A stretch of DNA of 56,989 nucleotides, from assembly GCF_003628535.1 (NCBI RefSeq), contig NZ_RBCI01000019.1:1-56989 (forward strand), written 5' to 3'. A program made the translations under genes and the position numbers. The stretch is from Flavisolibacter nicotianae. Lineage in GTDB: Bacteria; Bacteroidota; Bacteroidia; Chitinophagales; Chitinophagaceae. The notes below the pieces were generated by a model. That model worked only from the letters and a program-made list of their open reading frames with translations. It was not told where the DNA came from and ran no database searches. Position 1 is the first letter of the stretch. Each line of letters starts with the position of its first letter. Shown piece by piece: positions 15,062 through 25,345 of this stretch.

Positions 15062-17839
15062 TTTTGACAGGTTGTAGCGTACACCGAGGCTGATGGTGGT
15101 ACCATATTTATAGGTGTTCATCAATTTGTCAACCGAAGGATCATACACTGTTTTTGACGGATTTGCCTCATACTTATAATACCATGAGAACGGCTGCGCA
15201 AACACATCGCTAACCGTCAGCTTGGTTTCAAACCGGTTATTCAGGAACTTTTTGCTTACCTGCAAATCCAACACATCTCGTGGTTTTTCGAAAATGTTCC
15301 GTCCGGCCGAAGAAGCTGCCCGAAACTTCAGGCGTTGGCCAATGCGATTGTACAGCACATTGAAAGAAAAGTCGTCATTGTCGGCACTGTACGTCAACCC
15401 ACCGTTCACCAAGTAAGGCGACTGACCCTGCATGGGGCTGTTGATGCTTTCACCGTTGAACTGCACCGATCCTTTCAGCAATGAAGCATTGCTGTAAAAT
15501 GTCAGGTGATCGAGGAAGGCATTGTTGAAAAACGTCAGCCGCTTTCTCAACTCCAGTTCCACTCCATAAACCGTTGCATTGTCGGCATTGGCAAAGCTCA
15601 ACACATCGTTGCCCAAATTGGTTTGCTCAATGGGGTTTTTGAAGTATTTGTAAAATGTGCTTACCGAAATAATCTCACCTGGATTGGGAAACCATTCATA
15701 TCGCAGATCGGCATTGGTGTTTTTGCTGCGCACCAGGTTGTTGTTTCCCTGCACGATAAAATCATTTTCGTAATCGTACACCCGGTAGGTTGCCAGTTCT
15801 CTGAACTCCGGACGGTTGACAGTTTGCGAGCCTGCTGCACGAAAATTGGCTTTCGGTGTCAGAGCATAGGTGAACAGCATTGACAGAAGAATGTCGGTAT
15901 TGTCAAGGGAGACTTTCGCCTTTCCTTTTGTATTCAGTTCCTGCAGGTACTTCTCGGCCCGAACACCCCAGGTCAGTTTCACTTTGTCAGAAAAACGGTT
16001 GTCCAGCATCACATAGCCCGAATTCAGCAAACCAGTTCCCGTATAATCAGTTGCAGAAGCGGCAATGGGTGCATAGATCATTCCATAGTGGTCGATATTT
16101 TCGGGAGAAAGCAGGGTACGGAAAGTGGTCGATTTTGTTTCCGGAATGGTGGCTCCCCTGAAATCGGTGGACGCAAGTCCCAGCGCATTGACCTCAACGT
16201 TGCGGTCGCGGTAATAGTTGGCTGTACCCACTTTCAGTTTTTGCATCTGGCCTTTCCATGTGAATTGCTTCGCAGCATTCAGGTTGGCTCCATAAATATT
16301 TTCTTTAAGGAAGGAATAAATACGGCCGGCATCCTTGATCACGGGTGAGTTTTGGTTATTGAGGCGTAGGAAGTAGTTTTCCGAATTGGGTTCAGTGACG
16401 AAACTTAAAATATGCTGGTCAGGCTGCCAGCGATAAGTAGCCCCGAATGAGCCGTTCCAATCAATCGTCCAGGCCTTGCCCAATGTGTGTACACCTTCCA
16501 ACACCGAGTTAAAGATGCCGTTTTGTGTCGCTTCGGTATTCTGGCTTTTATAGTTAAAGGTGAAGCCCTGGTTTTCCACGTTACGGCCAAAGCGCTGCGA
16601 GAACGAACTCACAAAGTCATTATTGAACAAATTTTTCAGCGAGATTTTGTTCTTCCCGTAAGAGTACGTCAGGTTCAGCAGGGCCGACAAGCTGCTGCGC
16701 ATGTCGTAGGTATTGGTGTTGTAATAATAGTCCTGCATTCGGTAGGTTTCCCATTCATCCCTTGTCCGTTCAGCCACCCGGCGGCCGTTATTGTAATTCA
16801 GGGCATATATATATCCGAGCTTATTGCTTTCGTTCAGCAGTTTGGTGTTGCCACCTGTGTACGCAAAACTGAAATTCGGCTGACTTTGATTGCCGGCTTC
16901 CATACCGTAGGCATTTGGAAACTGCTTGGTGATCGCCAGTTTGGTTCCATCACTCAGGTTACTATAGGGTGAGCCGCGGTATTTGTAATAAGAACCGGGA
17001 ATCAGGCGGGAATTGTCAAAAAAGCCCAAAGCATCAAGGCCGCCTTGCGGATATCCTTTGTAGAAATTTTTAAACGTCGTCAGCGTATTGTAGCCCGCAT
17101 TAAACGATACTTCCGAAATAGGCCTTGACGGATAATCACGGGTGGTGATTTTTACGGCACCACCGGCAAAATCTCCTGGCAGATCCGGTGTGGGTGATTT
17201 GTAGATGGTAATGTTATCAATCAATGAAGACGGAAGAATGTCAAATGAAAAAGCCTTTTTATCTGGTTCTGTGCTGGGAAGGACAGCGTTGTTCAGTTGT
17301 GATGAATTGTATCGTTCGCTCAGGCCGCGAATGACAACGAATTTGTTATCCTGAATGGCCGTACCGCTGACCCTGCGAAGGACTTCACTGGTGTTGCGGT
17401 CAGGCGATTTTTTGATCACTTCTGCAGAAATAGCATCGGAAATAGCCGAAGCATTCTTTTGGACGGTGTAAAGAGATGCTACACTTTCTCTTCTGGCATT
17501 GGCTTTCACCACAATTCCGGTCATTTCAGCCTTTGCTTTTTCCAGGGTAATCGTTAAGGGAGCACTGTCTGTCCCTTGGACATCGCTAACAACTTTGGGC
17601 TGATAGCCCACATTGGTCACTTTGATTGCATACGTTTTTCCTGGTGCTACGGCCAGAAAGAAAACACCTTCCACGTCTGTTTTTGTTGCCACCGCGCTTC
17701 CTTCGATGGTGATGGTTGCTCCTACCAACGGCGAATTGTCGGTTGCGTCAGTTACCTTCCCCGTAATTTTTGTTTTGGCCTGCGAATAGCCGAGGGTTGT
17801 GATCAGTAAAGAGAAAATGAAAACAAAAGTACCTTTCAT
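15059..17839 (-). CDS. TonB-dependent receptor with N-terminal carboxypeptidase-regulatory-like domain
   Basis: Start taken at 17839 (MKGTFVFIFSLLITTLGYSQ); the frame opens 8 codons earlier without a signal. The product has 926 residues: a beta-sandwich domain (KITGKVTDATDNSPLVGATI to about residue 100), a plug with SEVLRRVSGTAIQDN and VVIRGLSERYNSSQLN, then a 22-strand barrel. The barrel ends VRYNLSK rather than in the usual aromatic residue. This TBDR type usually travels with a beta-helix lipoprotein, as here. It imports a large solute across the outer membrane. The TAACA-type promoter points to regulation with the other phosphorus genes. Confidence 0.9.
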   Translation of the reverse strand: MKGTFVFIFSLLITTLGYSQAKTKITGKVTDATDNSPLVGATITIEGSAVATKTDVEGVFFLAVAPGKTYAIKVTNVGYQPKVVSDVQGTDSAPLTITLEKAKAEMTGIVVKANARRESVASLYTVQKNASAISDAISAEVIKKSPDRNTSEVLRRVSGTAIQDNKFVVIRGLSERYNSSQLNNAVLPSTEPDKKAFSFDILPSSLIDNITIYKSPTPDLPGDFAGGAVKITTRDYPSRPISEVSFNAGYNTLTTFKNFYKGYPQGGLDALGFFDNSRLIPGSYYKYRGSPYSNLSDGTKLAITKQFPNAYGMEAGNQSQPNFSFAYTGGNTKLLNESNKLGYIYALNYNNGRRVAERTRDEWETYRMQDYYYNTNTYDMRSSLSALLNLTYSYGKNKISLKNLFNNDFVSSFSQRFGRNVENQGFTFNYKSQNTEATQNGIFNSVLEGVHTLGKAWTIDWNGSFGATYRWQPDQHILSFVTEPNSENYFLRLNNQNSPVIKDAGRIYSFLKENIYGANLNAAKQFTWKGQMQKLKVGTANYYRDRNVEVNALGLASTDFRGATIPETKSTTFRTLLSPENIDHYGMIYAPIAASATDYTGTGLLNSGYVMLDNRFSDKVKLTWGVRAEKYLQELNTKGKAKVSLDNTDILLSMLFTYALTPKANFRAAGSQTVNRPEFRELATYRVYDYENDFIVQGNNNLVRSKNTNADLRYEWFPNPGEIISVSTFYKYFKNPIEQTNLGNDVLSFANADNATVYGVELELRKRLTFFNNAFLDHLTFYSNASLLKGSVQFNGESINSPMQGQSPYLVNGGLTYSADNDDFSFNVLYNRIGQRLKFRAASSAGRNIFEKPRDVLDLQVSKKFLNNRFETKLTVSDVFAQPFSWYYKYEANPSKTVYDPSVDKLMNTYKYGTTISLGVRYNLSK

Positions 17840-17860
17840 GATTTGATTGATTGACCGTGG

Positions 17861-17937
17861 CAAAAGTAGAAAGGCCGTGTGACGGGAAGCTTACTGGCTC
17901 ATTAAGTTATTGTAAATGCAGTATTAAGAAATTATGA
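17861..17937 (-). promoter_or_regulatory. Pho-box-like promoter of the 15059-17839 receptor
   Basis: The minus-strand 11-bp series is TCATA (17933), TAATA (17922), TTACA (17911), TAATG (17900), TAAGC (17889), TCACA (17878). It is followed after 9 bp by TACTTTTG (17861-17868), a perfect TAnnTTTG. The ATG is 22 bp further on. There is no -33 TTTG, as expected for an activator-dependent promoter. Confidence 0.65.
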
Positions 17938-17978
17938 CCGCAGGATTAATTTAGTTTTATTCTACTGACCTTGTTGGA

Positions 17979-18006
17979 TTTGTATCATATGCCGGCTCTA
18001 TTTTTG
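17979..18006 (+). promoter_or_regulatory. Bacteroidota-type promoter
   Basis: TTTG at 17979-17982 and TATTTTTG at 17999-18006 are spaced 16 bp apart. The -7 box is 19 bp before the ATG of the following gene. Confidence 0.5.
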
Positions 18007-18025
18007 GCTCTACCAGATTTTACGA

Positions 18026-18904
18026 ATGAAGCAGAGGACGGATTTTGCGTTGGTCGCTGAACTTTATCAGCGTTTTCAAACCATCGGCACATACCAGGAG
18101 AAGTTGCACTTCTTTGATTTGCACTGGGGCATTCTTCCCTTTACCCCTCCTCCGTTCGACCCGGAACTGACCTGGCTTTTGGCTAACAATTCAGCGTTGG
18201 ACCTATTCAGTCTTCTTCTGCTGGAACAGGACCGGAGGAAAAACTACTATACCAAGACGATTAACCATGCGAAAGAAACTTTCATCTTTTCCGTCAATCC
18301 CGTTTCAAAAAGCCAGCGTATTGTTCTGAACAGGCATATTATTATCAAGTTTTTGAACACGTTTACCGCCTGGGAAAAACTAGAACGAACGTCGTCACCG
18401 GACGAACATGCGCCGGTCGGATGGAAGGACAAATTAGAAAATGCAAACAAGACTTTGCGTCTGTTGCGTGATAAGATAGCAGAAAATACTGACCAGCCAA
18501 TGCAGGCCAGATTTCTCCATGTATTTTTTAAAGGCTATGCTGATAAAATTCTAAATGAGGAAGTCATCTCCAAGCGTAAACGGTTTGTTGAATTGTTTTT
18601 GTATGCGCAGGGGCTGCTTTATGCACAATATTTGGACCTGCTCGAAAAAAAGGCAAAGCACTGTGAAGCACCACCGGCCTCTGTTCACTCATTACTGAGC
18701 AAGAAGCTTCAAGTCATGGAGAAGATGGGATTCTTCAGCTTTCTAAAGACCGAACTACACAAAAAAAACGGAAATAAGAACCAGCTCGTTAAAGAAATCT
18801 ACTTTCTTCTTTCCGCTCACCGGTCGCTGCCCACAAAGGACGAAAATATATTAATTGAAAACTTTTTGCTTGCAGACCGCAGGCCCACCAATGGAGGAAA
18901 ATAA
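18026..18904 (+). CDS. Hypothetical protein, 292 aa, helical and lysine-rich
   Basis: I do not recognise this protein. It has no signal peptide or membrane segment, is predicted mostly helical, and is basic in its second half (KRKRFVELFLYAQG, then LLSKKLQVMEKMGFFSFLKTEL). The segment KMGFFSFLKTELHKKNGNKN followed by QLVKEIYFLL vaguely recalls C-terminal helices of RteC-like regulators of Bacteroidota mobile elements, but this is too weak to assign. It has its own promoter and no operon partner. Downstream lies over 1 kb of decayed sequence, so it may belong to an accessory patch. Confidence 0.65.
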   Translation: MKQRTDFALVAELYQRFQTIGTYQEKLHFFDLHWGILPFTPPPFDPELTWLLANNSALDLFSLLLLEQDRRKNYYTKTINHAKETFIFSVNPVSKSQRIVLNRHIIIKFLNTFTAWEKLERTSSPDEHAPVGWKDKLENANKTLRLLRDKIAENTDQPMQARFLHVFFKGYADKILNEEVISKRKRFVELFLYAQGLLYAQYLDLLEKKAKHCEAPPASVHSLLSKKLQVMEKMGFFSFLKTELHKKNGNKNQLVKEIYFLLSAHRSLPTKDENILIENFLLADRRPTNGGK

Positions 18905-19750
18905 ACAGAACGGTTACTTATTTGCTAGTAAAGCCTTTTATAGCACCCATCTTTTTACTTCTTTGCACTTTAGAAGGAACGAAAATGCGGCTCTTCGACC
19001 TGTGATTTTCGGGTAGAAAGTGGTAGCTGGATACGTCAACTTCAGGCTCAATGCTGTATCTCTCCGACCACTAGAGTCGCTTTAAATTATAATAATTTAA
19101 GAACCTTTGAGCCGTAAGTAGTTTTACAATCAGTCATTTCCTTGCAGTGCTCATTCCACTTCACCCGGGCAGCGAGTAATTGGTTGTGGACGCAATACTT
19201 CCTTCTACCCGGTTTACGTGAATGCACAGGCCAGATCATGCTATTCCCAGATGCTTCAGTTTTCGAAAGCAAATTCCCCGATCCTTTTCCGCATGCATAA
19301 GGGACATATAGAAAATGAACAAGCGCTGCCAAACCGGGCTACTTTTCATTTGTTTGGACGTAAGACCAATAACCTGAATTTTGCTTCAGATGATCCGGCG
19401 TGTTCGACACCCCGTATATTGCTATCTGTCGTATTGGAAAGACCCGCTTGTTTTTGTCGGAACTATCTTCCTGGTCCAGCTATTCTTATCAACAAATGGA
19501 ATCAAGTCAGTCCTTCTTTGGTCCTTCCATGAGAAATCAAAACAGATTCTCTATCCAGGTATACTGTTCAGGATTACCGATGGAATTATAAACCGAATAA
19601 ATGGCACTTTTGGAAAGCACATCGCCGACCACATTCCCTATAGACAGACGAAGCCCATAGGTGGAGATGACATGAGAGTTCATTGCCAACGTAAGGCTGT
19701 TATCCAGGAATTTTTAAATGCGCTTGAAGTGTTCGCTGCAACGGCCAAGA
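18905..19750. other. Decayed stretch without intact genes
   Basis: Several frames of 60-150 codons overlap on both strands, but none has a convincing start, composition or motif. Minus-strand pieces (for example 19087-19332) may belong to the broken gene that starts at 19915. Confidence 0.35.
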
Positions 19751-19915
19751 TCATCGTTCCAGGTAGTTCCCTGGCGCTTCTGCATGTTGTAGGAGGATTT
19801 TCGCTTCGCCATTCAAAGCGAGAATAAGCTCCAACGAAGGCTGGTAGTCAACACATGAAAAAGCCAGGCTTATTATTAGCCCGGTGCATAATGCCGTCTT
19901 TTTTCTCCCATGCAT
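19751..19915 (-). pseudogene. Truncated lipoprotein gene (N-terminal fragment)
   Basis: ATG at 19915 gives MHGRKKTALCTGLIISLAFS, then Cys, a lipoprotein signal, then VDYQPSLELILALNGEAKIL before a stop at 19751. The mature start resembles Bacteroidota lipoproteins with a C-terminal transglutaminase-like domain (...P.LE.AL.LAG.NR.EL..VL). The expected several hundred residues are missing. Confidence 0.4.
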
Positions 19916-20002
19916 CGTCAAAATATTTTTATGCAAATCCGAAAGAATAGGAGGGCTATTTTTACCCCTCAACAATTTCATAATAATTCGTAAACGCATT
20001 TG

Positions 20003-20047
20003 TAATCAAATGTTTACATACTGCTAAAACAGAACCTTCTACCTTCC
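20003..20047 (+). promoter_or_regulatory. Pho-box-like site upstream of the triple-fusion phosphodiesterase
   Basis: Plus-strand TAATC (20003), TTACA (20014) and TAAAA (20025) have an 11-bp period. A 10-bp gap leads to TACCTTCC (20040-20047), a degenerate -7 box. The ATG is at 20080. Confidence 0.45.
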
Positions 20048-20079
20048 GCCGCCAGGATATATTTTGTAATTATCAATCT

Positions 20080-23000
20080 ATGAGAGCAACCTTTCTTTTT
20101 ATTCTTTGTGGTTTTGTTTTGCAGGCAGCAGCACAGAGCCGCTTTCTAAAATCAGCAGCTCAGCATTCACACAACGACTACGAACAAGCTGTCCCTTTTT
20201 TCACCGCCTATCAGCACCAATTTGAATCCATCGAAGCCGATATCTTTTTAGCCAATGGGCAATTGGTGGTGGCGCACGATTCATCGGAATTGAAAAAAGG
20301 CCGCCTTCTTTCCGATCTGTACCTCGCTCCACTTGCAAAAGTCATAAGAGCCAACCAGGGATTTGCTTACACGGAAAAGGACCAACCGCTTCAACTCCTG
20401 GTTGACATTAAATCAGAAGCTTACAGCACCTTACATTCCTTGATATCACAGCTACAGGATTTTCCGGACATCATTCACTGTCCGACTCTCCGGGTTGTCA
20501 TCAGCGGCAATCGTCCAAGAGAAGCGGATTATAGCCGGTTTCCTTCGTTTATCTATTTTGATGGAACGCCAAACCAAGCATATACTGAAGAGGCTCTGAA
20601 TAAAATTGCCATGATCAGTGACGATTTTCACCACTATTCAAAATGGAAAGGATCAGGCCGTTTACCTGCAGAAGAAAAAAACAAACTGGTACAAGTCATT
20701 CAAAAAATACATGCACGCCATAAACCTTTTCGCTTCTGGGGTTGCCCTGACGGGCCCTCCGCCTGGAAACAGTTTGTCGAATTGGGTGTGGATTATATCA
20801 ATACCGATCGTATTGAAAGGTTATCCTCTTTTCTTCAAAACGCTTCTTCCGCAAATTCACTCTCCCGGAATGACAGACTGACGCTGATGCCGTACAACCG
20901 TCTGATCCGAAGTGCAGGAAAAGTCATTCCTTTTGGCGATCCTGCGCTGGAAAACCATGCCCTCGATGTGACGTCGCTGCCCAATGAAAATCTTGTTGTG
21001 GTGGAAGACCGTTACAGCATTGTTGTGCTTGACCCCATTTCCGGGAAGATCGTTGACCGCTTCACCTTCAGGCAGGATGCCCGGTTTAAGAACTTTATGA
21101 GTACGTATTCAGGTATTAAGACTTTCACTACCGACCTTCAAACTTTCATTGTCTGGAGTGCAGCGGAAGGAAACGGCAGCCATAGTTTTCTGATGTATGC
21201 GCAATGGCAGGGAAAAATCAGCAACATCGGTTCTGTTCCTTTTGATAATAAATCACCAGCCCCCAATGCCATTCCGAATGAGATCTGCATAGCAAATGAA
21301 AAAGGGATCACCTATGTCTATGTCGTGCTGAACGGAAACAATGAACTGGTAAAGCTTAAATGGTCAGATAAATCCGTGATATGGAAAGCGCAGACCGGTG
21401 TGGCGCCTTATGGCATTACAAAGGCAAATGGAAATCTTTATGTCACCAACTGGGCCGGCCCTTTAGCAACAGACTCCACAAAAGAAAGAACTGGCGTTCC
21501 CTGGGGGCCTGGCTTATACCGATCCGAAAACTGGCGCTACCGCAAGAGGTACCGTTTCCATTTTCCGCGCCTCGGATGGAAAGCTCCTCAAAGAAGTGGA
21601 GACAGGCCTGCACCCGAATGCGATCCTGGCCGGTTTGGACGGACAATATGTTTATGTCTGCAACGGCTCCAGTGACCAAATTTCTGTCATGGATACACGC
21701 TCTTTTAACATTGTAGAAACAATTGCAACCGGCATTTTCAAAAACCAACAGCAAACGAAAGGCAGCTCGCTAAATGGCTTAGCGCTAAGTAAAGACAATC
21801 GCTATTTGTATGTATCAAATGGACTGGACAATGCGGTTGCCATCATTTGGTTGGGCAAGCATTCCGCAAATCGCCTCCTACAAAAATCACTGATCACCGG
21901 TTCTATTCCCACAGAAGCCTGCCCTGCCGGCCTGATGGTAAAAAACAATTTACTGGTTGTAGCCAACCTTGAATCAACCGGCGCTCACGTGTCTATGCCT
22001 CCCAAAAACGCCATGGTCATTGACAACCAACTAGCATCGGTGAGCATTATTCCTCTTCCGTCGGCACCAGAACTGAAGAACTACACCCGTCAGGTCTATC
22101 AGCAAAATATGATGAGCCGATTGCAGGAGACAAACCTACCCCCCAGAAAAGGCACCGCACCACAGCCCGTACCGCAGCGATTGGGTGAGCCGTCAGTGTT
22201 TAAGCATGTCGTTTACATTATCAAAGAAAACAAGACCTATGACTAGGTGTTTGGTGATATGCACCAGGGCCGGGGCGACAGCAGTCTTTGTGTGTTTGGA
22301 AAAAAGATCACCCCAAACGAACATGCCCTTGCCGAACAGTTTGGATGGATGGATAATTACTATGCCTCCGGCAAATCCAGCGCCGAAGGACACCAGTGGA
22401 CAGATGCCGCTATGGTTTCCGACTACGTTGAAAAAAATGTAAGAGCCTGGCTTCGGAGCTATCCGCACCGCCAGGAAGATGCGTTGGTGTATAACAAGCG
22501 GGGGTTTATCTGGAACCAAGCCATGGACCATGGTAAAACCGTGAGGATTTATGGAGAGGCCTGCACAACCGTTTATGATAAAAAACTAAAGTGGCCTGAT
22601 CTCTATGCGAAATACCAATCAGGCACAAAGCCCTTCTGGCACAACACGACGACCATTAAGCGGATTGAGAACATCATTGCACCCGCTTATCCCGATTGTG
22701 ACAACCTGACCTTCAGCGACCAACAGCGGGCCACGGAATTTATAAAAGAATGGGAAGCATTTGAACAGAACAATAACCTTCCTGAGCTGATGGTACTGTC
22801 CCTGCCAAACAATCATACTGTTGGCACCTCACCCGGCTGGCCTACGCCGAATGCGATGGTGGCAGACAATGATCTGGCGCTGGGAAGGATTATTGAAAAA
22901 ATCTCGCACAGTAGATACTGGGACTCGACGGTCATCTTCGTCACCCAAGATGCCTCGCAAAGTGGTTGGGATCACATTTCTGCGTACCGTACTATCGGAA

Positions 23001-23380
23001 TGGTGATCAGCCCTTATTCGAAGCCAGGCGTGACAGCCACAAACTACAATCAAACCTCCATGGTGCGTACCATTGAACAGATCCTGAGTATTCCGCCCAT
23101 GAATGTCATTGATGCCACAGCAACACCTATGTTTGATTGCTTTAATCCCGTAAAAAGGGATTTCCGGTTTACGGCAATGACCAACAACGTTCCCTTGGAT
23201 CAAATGAACGCTGCCCTAACGCAACTGAAGGGGAAGGAGCGAAAATATGCGCTGGAATCCTTGAATGAACTGTTCAACGAAGTGGACGGTGGCAAAGACG
23301 AGGCGATGAACCGTATTATCTGGAATTATGCCAAGGGCGATCAAAAGTACCAGGCCATCAAAAAACAGCCAAGCCAATGA
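20080..23380 (+). pseudogene. Triple fusion: PI-PLC/GDPD-like + beta-propeller + phosphoesterase, broken by a frameshift and a TAG
   Basis: Signal peptide, then a PI-PLC/glycerophosphodiesterase-like domain (residues about 27-255; QHSHNDYEQ, SIEADIFL, LVVAHDSSEL give His29/His31, Glu52/Asp54 and His66). A YncE-like propeller follows, then a phosphoesterase (PF04185-type) domain (VVYIIKENKTYD, FGKKITPNEHALAEQF, MVADNDLALG). Lesion 1: a GGGGG run at 21503-21507 has one G too many; removing it restores GLAYTDPKTGATARGTVSIF. Lesion 2: TAG at 22244-22246 where the paralogue at 47942-50473 has Gln in TYDQVLGD. The phosphatase site also differs: QDASQSGWDHISAYR against EDDAQNGPDHVDAHR in the paralogue. 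Intact, it would act on phosphodiesters such as lipid head groups. Confidence 0.88.
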
Positions 23381-23590
23381 ACACAATTTGCAGATTTCTT
23401 TAAAAACATAAGACCAGGCAGATGAAGTATTTTAATTTTCATGTTTATGGCAGTTTGCGTATGGCCTTTGTTCTCGTTACCAGGACTGTCTTTGTGTTAG
23501 GCCGATGCTTACAAAATACGGCAGCAATGAAGCCAAGTTCAACCGTTTAACATGGTGCATTCATGCATCAAATATCATTTCACACAAACG

Positions 23591-23625
23591 TGATGTTTTG
23601 ATAACATTCTGTTCGCACAGTTTTG
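23591..23625 (+). promoter_or_regulatory. Pho-box-like site of element B (degenerate)
   Basis: TGATG (23591) and TAACA (23602) lie 11 bp apart, followed by TCGCA (23613) and CAGTTTTG (23618-23625). The last is one base off TAnnTTTG. Compared with element C (56729-56772) a 9-bp piece is missing, so spacing to the -7 box is not ideal. Confidence 0.35.
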
Positions 23626-23630
23626 CAGCA

Positions 23631-23704
23631 CAAAGCAGTCAAGTATTTGCAATCGAAGCGTTATTTTCTCTTGTGTACCCGCTGTTTCTACAGCGGGTCT
23701 TTCT
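23631..23704 (+). ncRNA. Putative small RNA B (about 70 nt), homologous to element A
   Basis: It carries GCAGTCAA, AATCGAAGCG (23651-23660) and a terminator with a perfect 9-bp stem ACCCGCTGT / ACAGCGGGT (23677-23685 / 23690-23698, loop TTCT), then CTTTCTG. Block order and hairpin match element A at 9380-9454, 14 kb away. No coding frame is conserved between the two, which favours RNA. Confidence 0.5.
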
Positions 23705-24035
23705 GTTATCGGCTTTTAGAACGGAACAATAGCACCTGCATGAAATTACGCTTCCTGCCCGGTGGCAAGCGGCTTTGGCCAAAGCACCAGGATGAAAATG
23801 AACAGGACACTACGTTCCGCTCCTGAAAGCGTTGAGAAGGAAAACAACGTCACTGCCCGGCCTTCTGACGAAGATCCTCGCTTATTCCCTGAAAACACTT
23901 CCCCGGCGGGAAAGGTTGCGATCATGGGAAACGCCAGGGCCGGGTTTACCAGTCATCAGAAAACATAACAAGGATTGCAGGTTTTGATCGAAGCCAGTTT
24001 TAGCCGGTTGTTTTTTTGAGTAACAACACGCTTTG

Positions 24036-25286
24036 TTAGTTTTTCTCTTCGTTGATCGCCCAACGGTTTATTGCGTTGTAAGGCCCCTCCACAATGATCT
24101 TGTAAAAACCTGAAGGCTTGTCCTTTACATCTATCAGCAGGTGTTGTTTCGCTACCGGCACTTCGCCTACCAACTGGTACGTGTCCGTTTCACCGGCTGT
24201 CATGTTGTTGGCCGTTGCCAGCCAGATCTTCGCTGTGCCTTTTGCACCATACGCCTGCCAGGAAACATCGATGCTGTTTTGGATGAGCACTGCTTTTGGA
24301 TGCGCCACCGAAACAGCACCGCTGAGCGGCACGCCATCGATCTCCCGCTCCTTCGGGATGGGAATCTTCAGATGCCTTGCAATGGTGGGAAGAATATCAA
24401 CAATGCCGGGTTGAGCATACTACGTATAGGCGTTGATGCGTTTCAGGTTGGTCACCATCCAGGTCGTCCGCTGCCTTGGTGATTGCCCCCCGTGCCCCCT
24501 GCCTGTTTTTTCATCGCGGCCATGATCGGTGGTGATGAAGATGAGCCAGTCTTCGCCAAATCTTTTTTGCCGCTCCTGTATGGCCGCCCAGATGCGGCCA
24601 ATTTGCTGATCCATTTTTTCCACCGCAGCATAAAACTGCGGGCTGTCACCGTACATATGGCCCATATCATCGGTGTATTCAAGATACATCCACGAAAGCT
24701 CAGGGGCCGATTTTTTAATCGTGGCAACAGCATCGGTTGCGACCTGCTCGTCAATCCGGTGCATAAAATCGCCCGCTTTGTCGTGCGGAAAACGAACCGT
24801 ATCCAGTTCATATCCATCGAAGTGATCATCGAGTTGCAGGTTGCCGGTTTGCGGCAGCCCCTCGCCTACGAACTTGGTGCGGTTGTCGGTCCAGCTTGAA
24901 AAAACAGCCGTTTTTCCTTTCGGGTACTGCTCTTTGTACAGGCGGAAGATCGTCCAGTAATTGTAGTTCGGTTCCTTGATATTGTTGTCCCACACGTTGT
25001 GCTTATTCACCCAGGTGCCGGTAAGTAAACTGTTGTAGCTAACAGCTGATATCGTGGGGGTTTGCGGCGAATAGCCATCTTTTTCGCCACCCACGTAAGC
25101 CCTCCTGTAATGGCCTGTTGCTGCAATCTGATCCAGATTGGGTGTCGCCACTTTCTCCACCACATCGGCCGGTATGCCATCCACGATAATAAACAGGGCT
25201 TTTTTTGCCCCTTTTTGTGCACTGGCGGTGAGACAAAACAATAAAACCGTAACTGAAAAAATGCCGTTGCCCTTCATCCTCATCAT
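24036..25286 (-). pseudogene. Secreted alkaline-phosphatase-family enzyme interrupted by an in-frame TAG
   Basis: The start (25286, or 25277 for MKGNG) gives a signal peptide and a nucleotide-pyrophosphatase-like alkaline phosphatase domain: KALFIIVDGIPADVV with the first metal Asp, TPTISAVSYNSLLTG with the likely nucleophilic Thr, TDDMGHMYG, and FITTDHGRDEKTGRGHGGQS. At 24420-24422 the frame meets TAG, then continues in the same frame as QPGIVDILPTIARHLKIPIP and a family-typical C-terminal domain to 24036. One lesion thus removes the last 128 codons, while all metal-site motifs lie upstream of it. The gene is last in the phosphonate operon, 59 bp after the propeller-phosphatase. It could be inactive, a shortened active enzyme, or a sequencing error. 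Confidence 0.85.
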
Positions 25287-25345
25287 GTGTTTGAAGACTA
25301 AAATTTAGTTATCCGGTCGGATCTGAGTTGCTGTTGTCAATCCAC

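Larger units (their letters stand above)
23381..24035. other. Intergenic region between convergent genes, holding element B
   Basis: About 650 bp without a supported gene. It holds the small-RNA-like element B and its promoter-like box. Short frames here (for example 23505-23732) overlap element B and show no family features. Confidence 0.5.

Noticed and set aside
21503-21507. Programmed ribosomal frameshift in the triple fusion
   Set aside because: A plain G5 run without a slippery heptamer or following structure, plus a second stop downstream, does not support programming.
22244-24422. Recoding of TAG as a sense codon
   Set aside because: The residues expected at the TAG sites differ, intact genes here end in TAG, and two of the affected genes carry frameshifts as well. 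Pseudogenisation explains more.
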